In this document: positions 56,875 to 64,000 of the stretch, in pieces | How the letters are laid out: each line of letters starts with the position of its first letter | How positions within the stretch are numbered: the stretch's first letter is position 1 | Source of the DNA: Alphaproteobacteria bacterium | Lineage (GTDB): Bacteria; Pseudomonadota; Alphaproteobacteria; Micropepsales; Micropepsaceae | Direction of reading: 5' to 3' | NCBI GenBank assembly: GCA_017983635.1 | Contig: JAGOBA010000002.1 | Span: forward strand, 372,001-436,000 | DNA length: 64,000 nt | The notes under the pieces: model-generated | Seen by the model: the letters and a program-made list of their open reading frames with translations, nothing else | Told to the model about the DNA's origin: nothing | Databases searched by the model: none | Position numbers and translations under genes: made by a program

Positions 56875-56958
56875 CGAAATGCACGAAGCCGCTCCGCTCG
56901 AGCTGCCGGACACCGAACCCCGGCCTCACGAGAGTCCAAGAGCCCTTCGTGCATTTCG
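56875..56958 (+). repeat. Inverted repeat after the outer-membrane gene
   Basis: CGAAATGCACGAAG (56875-56888) and its perfect complement (56945-56958), arms of 14 bases, about 56 bases apart. The CACGAAG unit also builds the core of repeat copy 2 near 8300. Could be a dispersed element or a transcription-end foldback; there is no T-run. Confidence 0.6.
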
Positions 56959-57059
56959 TGCTGTCAAAATTTGAGCCCCGCGCAACTGCGCCCGTGCACC
57001 AACGCCGTCAATAGGGCAGGGCATTCTCCTCTGGACGAGCGCGCAAAGAGGATCAAATC

Positions 57060-57328
57060 ATGACGACGTTGGCGGAGCTGAAAGCGAGGTCGTTCAAGAA
57101 CCCAAAGGTCAAGGCTGCCTACAACGAGATGTCGGACGAGTACGCCTTGGCCGGTGCATTGATCGACGCGCGAATGACGGCCAAACTCACCCAAAGCGAA
57201 CTCGCGCGGCGGATGGGGCCCAATCGGCGATCGCGCGTCTCGAGAGTGGTCGTGCGGTTCCCTCAGGCGCAACTTTGATCAGGTTCGCAAAGGCCGTTCG
57301 CCGTACGCTGCACGTTCAGTTTCGGTAG
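57060..57328 (+). pseudogene. Frameshifted XRE-type HTH antitoxin gene
   Basis: Frame 1 encodes MTTLAELKARSFKNPKVKAA, YNEMSDEYALAGALIDARMT and KLTQSELARRMG, a HigA-like N-terminus. At 57215-57221 (GGGGCCCAA) one base is missing; the frame from 57221 then reads QSAIARLESGRAVPSGATLI and RFAKAVRRTLHVQFR, stop at 57326, the normal family end. The printed 72-residue frame therefore is not the true product. No toxin gene lies next to it. The 212 bases before it hold only the inverted repeat. Confidence 0.75.
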
Positions 57329-57337
57329 TGAAAGCGT

Positions 57338-58963
57338 CTACAAACTCGGCTTCGACGGATAGTCCGAGCGCTTGCGTGCCGTCGCCTCCAGCATCTCCAT
57401 CGCCGCCAGCGCCACGTGCTCGCGCCAAGGCCGCGCGATCACCTGCACGCCGAACGGCAATCCCGCGCCGCCGTTGACGTTGCGCCGTTGCGCGGGCGTC
57501 AGATGCTGCACCTCCGGCCCGCGCTCTTCGTTCGGCCTGACGCGCGTCCACGGCACGATACCGGCCGGATAGCCGAGCACGTTGTAGAGAATGGTGTGCG
57601 TCCCTAAGAACGCGGGATCGGTGCTCGCACCGTGTGGCGCCGCGGGAACGGCGAACCCCGGCGCTAAGATCAGATCCATCCGGTTCGCGTCGTTCATGGC
57701 CTTCGCGAACGAATTGCGGAAGTCGACGACCTGCCGAGCAACATCCCAATAGGCGGCAGTATCGCGGTTGCCGAATGCGCGCAACACCCGCGCCGTCTCC
57801 GCTTGTCCCGTCAGCCCTAGGAGCGTGGCCAGCCATCGCGCCCGACGGTTCGACATCGATGCGGTGCCGAGTAAAGCGGCAATTCGTGGATCGGCCTTGT
57901 TGCGCCCAAGAATGTCTTTGAACGCGCTGCCGCCCGCGGTCATTGCGGCGAAGTAAAGTTCCTGCGCAGTGGCAACCGTTGTCGGCTTCCACTCGAACAC
58001 GCTGGCACCGGCCGCGCGCAGCACGTCGGCGGCCTCGCGCACCGCGCGCTGCCCTGTGGGACAAACAGAGGTGACCCCGTCGTCTGCGTAATAGCCGACG
58101 GTCAACTTCGAGAGATCGACGGACGCCGGATCGCCCAGCGGCGCGTAGACGCCGTTGTCGTTCAGATTGGCCCGATTGATGACGTCGAGGCCAAGTGCAA
58201 TGTCGCCGGTCGAGTTCGCCATTACGCCGACCTGACTTTCAATCACCTGCTGACCGATCGGGTAGGAATAGCGCCCGGCATCGGGACAGCGCCCGGCGGT
58301 CGGCTTGATCGATACGATGCCGCAAAAGTGGGCCGGGATGCGCACGCTGCCACCGATGTCTGTGCCGAGCCCCAAGCATGAGCCACGCGCCGCGATGATC
58401 GCGCCCTCGCCACCGCTCGAGCCGCCGGTGGTCCGCGTCACATCCCACGGATTATTCGTGCGCCCATAAAGCGGATTATCCGTCTCGACGAACAGCAGCA
58501 TCTGCGCCACGTTCGTTTTGCCAAGCACGATCGCGCCCGCCTCGCGCAGCGCCCGCACGTGCCGCTCGTCGCTGGTCGCCATCGTCTTCGCCCGCGACGG
58601 CAACCCAAACGTCGAAGGTGTCCCCTCAAGGTCGAGACATTCCTTCAGCGTGATCGGCACCCCGGCCAGCGGCGGCAGCTTCGCCCCCTCGCGCCGCTGC
58701 GCGTCGACCTGCGTCGCTTCCGCCTCTGCCTGCTCGAAGCGCTTCCAAACGACGGCGTTCAACTTCGGATTGACGCGCTCGATGCATTGAATGTGCGAGC
58801 GCACGGTTTCGGCCGCGGAGAGCCGTCCCTCGACGATCGCGCGCGCCGTCTCGGCCGCGCCCAAGTCCAACAATGAAGCCACAGCGAAGTCCCACCCCGT
58901 CGGCCCGTCATTAGCATGCAGGCGCCGCAATGCGCTATCGTCGCGCCACTCGTTATTCGCCAT
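57338..58963 (-). CDS. Amidase (amidase-signature family)
   Basis: 541 aa. Ser-cisSer-Lys triad of the amidase signature: K107 in VPITLKECLDLE, cis-Ser 182/183 in TTGGSSGGEGAIIAAR and nucleophile S206 in GTDIGGSVRIPAHFCG. No signal peptide; cytoplasmic. Hydrolyses amide bonds of unknown small substrates (not GatA, as there is no gatB/C). Divergent from the thioesterase gene. Confidence 0.9.
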   Translation of the reverse strand: MANNEWRDDSALRRLHANDGPTGWDFAVASLLDLGAAETARAIVEGRLSAAETVRSHIQCIERVNPKLNAVVWKRFEQAEAEATQVDAQRREGAKLPPLAGVPITLKECLDLEGTPSTFGLPSRAKTMATSDERHVRALREAGAIVLGKTNVAQMLLFVETDNPLYGRTNNPWDVTRTTGGSSGGEGAIIAARGSCLGLGTDIGGSVRIPAHFCGIVSIKPTAGRCPDAGRYSYPIGQQVIESQVGVMANSTGDIALGLDVINRANLNDNGVYAPLGDPASVDLSKLTVGYYADDGVTSVCPTGQRAVREAADVLRAAGASVFEWKPTTVATAQELYFAAMTAGGSAFKDILGRNKADPRIAALLGTASMSNRRARWLATLLGLTGQAETARVLRAFGNRDTAAYWDVARQVVDFRNSFAKAMNDANRMDLILAPGFAVPAAPHGASTDPAFLGTHTILYNVLGYPAGIVPWTRVRPNEERGPEVQHLTPAQRRNVNGGAGLPFGVQVIARPWREHVALAAMEMLEATARKRSDYPSKPSL

Positions 58964-58973
58964 TCAAGGAACG

Positions 58974-59495
58974 ATGATGCGCAACGAACGCACCTACCGC
59001 TGGGCCGACCCGGCCGAGCTCACGAAGGCCGCCGAAGGTCTCTCCGGCCTCGATCTCTTGAAGGCGATGTGCGAAGGTAAAGTCCCGCCGCCGCCGGTCG
59101 GCAGCCTCATCGGGGTCGACGAATTCGTGGCCGAGAAGGGCAAAGTCTCCTGCGCCTTCGACCCGGCGGAGTTCCACTACAACGCGCTGGGCACCGTCCA
59201 CGGCGGCGTGATCGCGACCGTCATCGACATCGTCATGGGCTCGGCAGTCCACTCGACACTAAAAGCGGGGCAGGGCTTCACGACCCTGACGCTCGAACTC
59301 AAATACCACCGCGCCGTCACGACAAAGTCGGGCCGCCTCACCGCCACCGCCGAAGTCATCACCCGCGGCCGCGACATCGTCACCGCCGAAGCCAAACTCC
59401 TCGACAAGAACGACCGCCTCTTCGCCAACGCGACATCGACGTTGATGATCCTGCGGCCGCCCGCGGGCTCACGCGCCGCCGCTGAAGCGCTTTAG
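58974..59495 (+). CDS. PaaI-family hotdog thioesterase
   Basis: 173 aa. Hotdog fold with EFHYNALGTVHGGVIATVID (the HGG active-site stretch of PaaI) and TLTLELKYHRAVT. Hydrolyses aryl- or acyl-CoA thioesters. Start at 58974 (MMRN); the second ATG at 58977 has better spacing to an AAGGA box. Convergent with the GH3-like gene, overlapping it by 27 bases at the 3' end. Confidence 0.88.
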   Translation: MMRNERTYRWADPAELTKAAEGLSGLDLLKAMCEGKVPPPPVGSLIGVDEFVAEKGKVSCAFDPAEFHYNALGTVHGGVIATVIDIVMGSAVHSTLKAGQGFTTLTLELKYHRAVTTKSGRLTATAEVITRGRDIVTAEAKLLDKNDRLFANATSTLMILRPPAGSRAAAEAL

Positions 59496-60989
59496 GTCGG
59501 CGAACAGCGTCTGATCGTTGATGATGCGCGGCACTTTGTTCTGGCCGCCCAGCCGCCCGCGCGACTTCATCCATTGCGAGAACGTACCCGGCGCGACCGC
59601 GCGGACTTTTGGCGCGTGCATACCAAAGCCTTCCGCCCGGTGCGCGCGATAGTCGTCGTTGCGCTCCTGCAGCCGCACGTCGATTGCGCTGGCGAACGCT
59701 TGAACCACACTCTCGGCCGGCACGCGCTCGAACTCGACGACAAACAAATGCCCGCCCAGGTCTCCGGCGCTCGCCGGAAAGACCGCGCCCATGGAAAAGT
59801 CGTTGATCGTCAGACCCTTCGATGCCGCGGCAAACGACACCGCATCCTCGACCTCTTCGCCGATCAAGTGCTCGCCGAACGCCGACATCGAATAGCTCGT
59901 GCGTCCGGTGATGAAGAGCCGCGGCGGTTGACGCGACGCGAACCGCACCGTGTCGCCGATCACATAGCCAAAACAACCCGAGCACGTCGAAAGCACGATC
60001 GCATAGTTGACGCCGGTTTCGACAGTCTTCACCCAATGCCGCGTCGGCCGGGGCGAATCCAGTTCCTCCAGCGGCACGAACTCGAAGAAGAGCCCGTTGT
60101 CTGTGATCAACCTCAAGCCGTCTTCCGGCGTCTCGTCCTGCAGCGCGATGAAGCCTTCCGACGCAGGATAGACTTCGCGCAGCTCGGCACCGCCCGCTAG
60201 AAACGTCTCGAATCGCGCACGATACGGTTTGAAGTTCACCCCGCCATGCACAAGCAGATCAAGCTTCGGATAAAGCTCGCGCGCGCTAACCGCGCGCCCG
60301 GCATTCGCCTGCTGCCGGTCGAAGAGAATGAACAGCCACGACGGCGTCCCGGTGATCACGCGAATGTCGGTCTCGACCGCCAGTTTGGCGAGCTTCGCGA
60401 CTTTTTCCTCCCAATCGGTGAGCAGTGCATACTCGATCGGTGGAAACGCGAATTGGTGCGCCCACCACGGCAAGCGTTTGATCGCAATCCCCGAAAGATC
60501 GCCCGACCACACGCCGTCCGCCTGCCGCACCAAATCGGTCGACCCGCCCAGCATGAAGCTCTTGCCGCCGAAGACACGCGACGCCGGCCGATGCGTCACG
60601 TGATGCGAGAACAGGTCGAGCCCCGCCTGCGTGTTCGAGCGGTTCATCGCTTGCGTCACCGGAATGTACTTCGATGCACCCGACGTCGTTCCCGACGTCA
60701 CCGCGAAGTATGGCACGCGCCCCGGCCAAGTGACGTTCTCGATCACCGGAAACTTTGGCTGCCAATACGCCTTCCAGAAGTCGTCATATCGGCGCAGCGG
60801 CACAGCTTTCTGATAGTCCTCGACCGTCGTGATCGAGCCAAAACCATGCTCGCGGCCGAATTGCGTGTTCGCCGCAGTCGCCAACAAGCGTTGGAGTTGC
60901 TGCTCTTGCGCCGCCGCCTCGTCAAGCGCGCCGAGCTTGCGCCGCCGCCGCCGCGCGTAAAGCTTGAGCAACGGCGTGAAGTCGGTCAT
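59469..60989 (-). CDS. GH3-type acyl-acid amido synthetase
   Basis: 506 aa, an ANL-superfamily member of the GH3 group known mainly from plants (auxin/jasmonate conjugating enzymes). Start MTDFTPLLKLYARRRRRKLG; AMP-binding loop VTSGTTSGASKYIPVT, adenine-side motif EVYPASEGFIALQDE and the hinge TGRTSYSMSAFGEHLIGEEV. These enzymes adenylate an acyl acid and join it to an amino acid. ATG at 60989 overlaps the acylase stop by 4 bases. A frame open to 62066 in the same register is a shadow of the acylase gene. Confidence 0.88.
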   Translation of the reverse strand: MTDFTPLLKLYARRRRRKLGALDEAAAQEQQLQRLLATAANTQFGREHGFGSITTVEDYQKAVPLRRYDDFWKAYWQPKFPVIENVTWPGRVPYFAVTSGTTSGASKYIPVTQAMNRSNTQAGLDLFSHHVTHRPASRVFGGKSFMLGGSTDLVRQADGVWSGDLSGIAIKRLPWWAHQFAFPPIEYALLTDWEEKVAKLAKLAVETDIRVITGTPSWLFILFDRQQANAGRAVSARELYPKLDLLVHGGVNFKPYRARFETFLAGGAELREVYPASEGFIALQDETPEDGLRLITDNGLFFEFVPLEELDSPRPTRHWVKTVETGVNYAIVLSTCSGCFGYVIGDTVRFASRQPPRLFITGRTSYSMSAFGEHLIGEEVEDAVSFAAASKGLTINDFSMGAVFPASAGDLGGHLFVVEFERVPAESVVQAFASAIDVRLQERNDDYRAHRAEGFGMHAPKVRAVAPGTFSQWMKSRGRLGGQNKVPRIINDQTLFADLKRFSGGA

Positions 60990-63253
60990 CGCGCCTTCAG
61001 AACGCTCTTCCGCGCAAACGTCGCGCGCACGGTCTCGATCTTCAGCGGCACCTGATAGCTGTGCCCGGTCATGAACGCATCGACTTGATCGCGAAACGTG
61101 GACGAGTTGTACCAGCCGTCGTTCCCGCCCAGCATCACGAACCAGTTCGCGTCCGGGTTCGAGAGATCCGACACATGCCGCGCCTGCGCGCCATAGCGCG
61201 TATCGTGCCGCTCCGCCGAGGACTCGTGATCCGTCTTCAAGATCGTCTCCGACGATCCCGCGGCCGGCACGTTGTCGAACTGATAGCGCGACCCGATCAC
61301 TGGGATCGCCGCAAACTGCGCCTGCACCGAAAGGCGATGCATGTCGCCCCAGGTCGGGTAGTCCACCGTCGCCTTCACGGCCACGTCGAGCGCCGCAATC
61401 GTAGCTGCGCGGAACGCCTCGGCGTTCAGCGTGGCGACCCGCGGCGCAAGTTGGCCATAAGGACTGCCCGCAGCGTCGAGGGCGATGATCTCGTCCGCCG
61501 GAAACATAGCCGGCAAAAACGACGCCATCACCGCCTCGAACGCCACAACACCCGCACTGTCGCGATCGTAGCGACCGTTCCAGTCCTCGATCGCCCGCGC
61601 CAGCCGCGCCTGATCGGCGCTCAACGTGAGCGCGTCCGCCTTCAGGCGCTTCACGAACGCGTCGCGCATCATGACCGACGAACTCGAATACGTATCCATC
61701 TGAATGCGCTTCAGATCGGCCGCCGAAACCCGCTTCGCCGAACCAAGGATTGCTTGCATGCGCGTCACGCGATCGTCGGCGGAAAAGAAATAGCCGATCG
61801 GCACGCTCGCATCCGCGCCACGGTTGTTGGCGGAGGCAACGAACCCTGTCGACGGATTGTAGACCGCGGGCAAATCGCGCGAAGTCAAAATCTCGTTCCA
61901 CGCCGCCGCATCGCCGATGGGCCGGACGAGATCGCCTGGCAGGGCCTTCGACCGCTTCGGCAAATGCGTCGCCGTCACCTGCCCGATGTTTCCCTTCGCA
62001 TCCGCATAGACGAAGTTCTGTGGTGAAATCGAAAAGCCTTCGAGCGCCGTGCGGAACGCCTGCCAATCGCGCGCCCGATTGACGCCGAGCATCGCGGTAA
62101 ACTCGTCGCTTGGGTTATGCCCGATCCAGCGCAGCGCAAACATCTCGCCCTCGCGTTTCGGAAAGATCTCGACGTCCGAGAGAATGGGCCCGTAGGGCGT
62201 TTCGCGCACCGTGATCTCAGAGTCGAACCACCACCGCGTCTTCACGCTCTCAGTTCGAGTGCTGATTTTCTCGGCCGGCAGCGAACGCACGTCGATCAGG
62301 TCGCTCCCCGCTGAGCGCATGTTGGTGCCGCCCCAGGCAATATTCTCGTTGCGCCCAACCGCGACGAACGGAATGCCCGGCACCATCAGCCCGACCATGT
62401 GATAGGACGGCGACTTCACGCCGGCCAACACCCAAAGGTTCGGCAGACTGATACCGAGGTGCGGATCGTTCGCGATCATGGCCGCGCCCGTGCCGGTTTT
62501 GGCCGCACCGACCGCCATCGAGTTGGAACCCGTCCGGCTCGATGTCGAAAGAAGCCGCGAGAACTCGTTCAGCGCGTGGTTCGAGTTTGCCGTGAAGCTC
62601 GGCGCCGAGTTGATGCCTTCCTCAAGCACTTCCCGCCACAGCTTCGGCCACTCCGGCCGGTCGCGGTACTGCATCAAGCGAAACCAGACCAGCCACGACA
62701 CGTCGATCGAAGCGAGCCGCCCGACGGTCAAAACCTCTTCGGCCCGCCACGGATCGCGATCGAGCCCGAGCAGCGCATACTCGTGCGGCAACTCTTTTGC
62801 CGTCGCTTGGTAGTGATTGACCCCTTCGACGAACGCGTCGAGCCACGCCTTCGTCTCGGCCGGCATCGATGCGTAGACAGCCTTGGACGTCTTGCCCAAG
62901 TTCACGGTGCGCAAAGCCTTCTCGATGTCGCTGACTTGCGGGATCGGCCCGGCGACCTCGCTCAAGCGGCCTTGGCTGAGCCGCCGCGCGACCTCCATCT
63001 GCCCCAGCCGCAAATGCGCATGCGCGAGCCCCAAAGCAAAAGCCGCATCGCGATCCGTGCTCGCTTCGATGAAGGGCACCTGCTGCTCGTTCCAGTGGAT
63101 CGTGACCGGCCCGCTCAGCGGCAAGCCTGCCGTCGGGAACATCGCAAGCCGCTCGTCTAAACTCTTCGGCTCGGGCAGCGACGTGAACACCGCACAACTG
63201 GCCAAACCAAAAACCGATATAACTACAAACGTCAGCTGTGCAATTGCACGCAT
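60986..63253 (-). CDS. Penicillin-acylase-family lipoprotein (Ntn amidohydrolase)
   Basis: 755 aa. Lipobox FGLASC with C20 marks it as a lipoprotein. An alpha subunit region precedes the autoprocessing site TGSNSMAVG, where S243 would be the nucleophile of the beta subunit; ANDPHLGISLPNLW and GRNENIAWGGTNM are family motifs. Such enzymes cleave acyl amides such as penicillins or N-acyl homoserine lactones in the periplasm. Ends overlapping the GH3-like start (ATGA), so the pair is translated together. Confidence 0.9.
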   Translation of the reverse strand: MRAIAQLTFVVISVFGLASCAVFTSLPEPKSLDERLAMFPTAGLPLSGPVTIHWNEQQVPFIEASTDRDAAFALGLAHAHLRLGQMEVARRLSQGRLSEVAGPIPQVSDIEKALRTVNLGKTSKAVYASMPAETKAWLDAFVEGVNHYQATAKELPHEYALLGLDRDPWRAEEVLTVGRLASIDVSWLVWFRLMQYRDRPEWPKLWREVLEEGINSAPSFTANSNHALNEFSRLLSTSSRTGSNSMAVGAAKTGTGAAMIANDPHLGISLPNLWVLAGVKSPSYHMVGLMVPGIPFVAVGRNENIAWGGTNMRSAGSDLIDVRSLPAEKISTRTESVKTRWWFDSEITVRETPYGPILSDVEIFPKREGEMFALRWIGHNPSDEFTAMLGVNRARDWQAFRTALEGFSISPQNFVYADAKGNIGQVTATHLPKRSKALPGDLVRPIGDAAAWNEILTSRDLPAVYNPSTGFVASANNRGADASVPIGYFFSADDRVTRMQAILGSAKRVSAADLKRIQMDTYSSSSVMMRDAFVKRLKADALTLSADQARLARAIEDWNGRYDRDSAGVVAFEAVMASFLPAMFPADEIIALDAAGSPYGQLAPRVATLNAEAFRAATIAALDVAVKATVDYPTWGDMHRLSVQAQFAAIPVIGSRYQFDNVPAAGSSETILKTDHESSAERHDTRYGAQARHVSDLSNPDANWFVMLGGNDGWYNSSTFRDQVDAFMTGHSYQVPLKIETVRATFARKSVLKAR

Positions 63254-63323
63254 GTTGGACCCATCACTCTCGCCAGTTCATCAACGAACATACAGTAGTG
63301 CGAGGCGCCCGGATTGGAAGGGC

Positions 63324-63578
63324 TCACCACGGCAGCGTCACCCGATACGCCAATACCCTGCTGTCGTGTTCGAGGCCCGAGTCGTAGTCCCCGTCGGGCA
63401 TCATACCGTCGCGTGTCGCAAAGTCGTTGTCGTTGCCGACGAAGAGCAGCCGCTCTTTGCCCACGATCGGTTTCGCCTTGCGTAGGAATCTGCTTGAACG
63501 AAATCGCGCGCGCCCGAAGCAGACCTTGCCATCGACATGCGGCACGAACGCCGCGGGCGGCGCGATAACACCTGTCAT
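63324..63578 (-). CDS. Small hypothetical protein, possible gene fragment
   Basis: 84 aa. The end ERLLFVGNDNDFATRDGMMP and DGDYDSGLEHDSRVLAYRV resembles the last repeat of phytase-like propeller proteins (the 'NDNDF' motif), but the rest of such a protein is absent. The ATG at 63578 overlaps the upstream stop by 4 bases. Either a remnant or a novel short gene. Confidence 0.4.
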   Translation of the reverse strand: MTGVIAPPAAFVPHVDGKVCFGRARFRSSRFLRKAKPIVGKERLLFVGNDNDFATRDGMMPDGDYDSGLEHDSRVLAYRVTLPW

Positions 63579-63712
63579 GCGGCATCGGCGGCGAAGCAGT
63601 AGATGTTGGCCGCAAACTCATCGCTCACGAACATCCGCCCGTCCCGCGTGGCGGCGGGCAGGCGGCCTAAGGCCAACAAGCGATAGGGCTTTTCGGTTTG
63701 GTTCGCGTTCAT
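63575..63712 (-). CDS. Short hypothetical open frame
   Basis: 45 aa (MNANQTEKPYRLLALGRLPA then FVSDEFAANIYCFAADAA), stop coupled to the start of the next frame. No family seen. May be part of the same decayed gene as 63324-63578 with a frameshift between. Low certainty. Confidence 0.3.
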   Translation of the reverse strand: MNANQTEKPYRLLALGRLPAATRDGRMFVSDEFAANIYCFAADAA

Positions 63713-63834
63713 GGGCACGGCCATAGCCCAATTCGGACGCTACGGCACTTGACGGCGCCGGGTCATTTGCGCGTGAATGATACCCGCGTGAGGGGAATTG
63801 GGGTTCCGCCCACGCAACGGGGTGGGGACGTGCC

Positions 63835-64000
63835 ATGTGGGGGCGCATTTCTCTGATCGCTGTCCTTTGGACGGCCGCAAGCTTCATCGCGACGGCGCAA
63901 GCGCCGGGCGAAGCCGTGACGATTCCGCTGGGCGCGCCGAAGCCCGCCGCCGAGCCGATCGCGCCCTTGGCCATGCAGACCCCCGAGCCAAAACCCAAAC
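63835..64000 (+). CDS. Exported protein, 5' part only
   Basis: Runs off the window. ATG at 63835 gives MWGRISLIAVLWTAASFIAT, a signal peptide with cleavage expected after TAQA, then a Pro/Ala-rich start (IPLGAPKPAAEPIAP, TPEPKPK). Family cannot be told from 55 codons. Confidence 0.6.
   Translation, partial: MWGRISLIAVLWTAASFIATAQAPGEAVTIPLGAPKPAAEPIAPLAMQTPEPKPK

Noticed and set aside
59469..62066. Very long minus-strand frame (865 codons)
   Set aside because: Only the last 506 codons (from 60989) match the GH3 family; the rest is a shadow frame across the penicillin-acylase gene.
63232..63621. 129-codon minus-strand frame ending in ARVMGPTCVQLHS
   Set aside because: Overlaps the acylase start region and the coupled small frames at 63324-63712; no family match and no plausible start context.

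Overview
The window is chromosomal DNA from an alphaproteobacterium. The evidence is the order sucD-sucA-sucB-lpd followed by xerC, a small transaldolase, priA and the split F1 operon atpHAGDC, then the rplU-rpmA...obgE-proB-proA-nadD-rsfS-rlmH...envC-ctpA...rppH block, all at high GC. Coq4 points to a ubiquinone user. I cannot fix the genus from sequence alone.

Layout: 1-6.5 kb holds the end of succinyl-CoA synthetase and the three subunits of 2-oxoglutarate dehydrogenase, with a MITE-like palindrome forming the lpd leader. 6.6-13.4 kb holds xerC, transaldolase, priA and ppa, interrupted by a broken PIN-like toxin gene, an MqsRA module and a HigBA-like module. 13.5-18.5 kb is the F1 ATP synthase operon. 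18.6-28.6 kb is more variable: a ferritin-like di-iron protein, a chemoreceptor, two alanine-rich membrane-anchored paralogues, a minus-strand set of BNR propeller + MoaD/ThiS-like ubiquitin fold + Tat-exported carbonic-anhydrase-like protein, and a large autotransporter. 28.6-45.5 kb is mostly minus strand and carries cell-wall, RNA-processing, proline, NAD and ribosome-assembly genes; two VapBC-type modules and an AraC/sterol-desaturase insertion sit at its joints. 45.6-49.3 kb holds rlmJ, tRNA-Ser(CGA), a GIY-YIG gene with two compensating frameshifts, and a 2-kb segment (DUF2306 + AraC regulator) between direct repeats that each encode a tiny membrane peptide. 49.5-64 kb is an accessory acyl/amide block: KAS III-like enzyme, enoyl-CoA hydratase, Coq4, PfkB kinase, HSL esterase divergent from a LuxR-type regulator, a novel outer-membrane protein, amidase, PaaI thioesterase, and a GH3-type acyl-amide synthetase overlapping a penicillin-acylase lipoprotein gene.

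How they work together: the left third is central energy metabolism (TCA cycle to ATP synthase); the middle is a housekeeping block for envelope growth and ribosome assembly into which toxin-antitoxin modules have inserted; the right end looks like a facultative acyl-amide or acyl-ester metabolic region. The best candidates for undescribed biology are the GH3-penicillin acylase pair with its neighbouring LuxR-type regulator and a shared ACGCGAATC-core motif, and the BNR/ubiquitin-like/Tat-carbonic-anhydrase-like operon.
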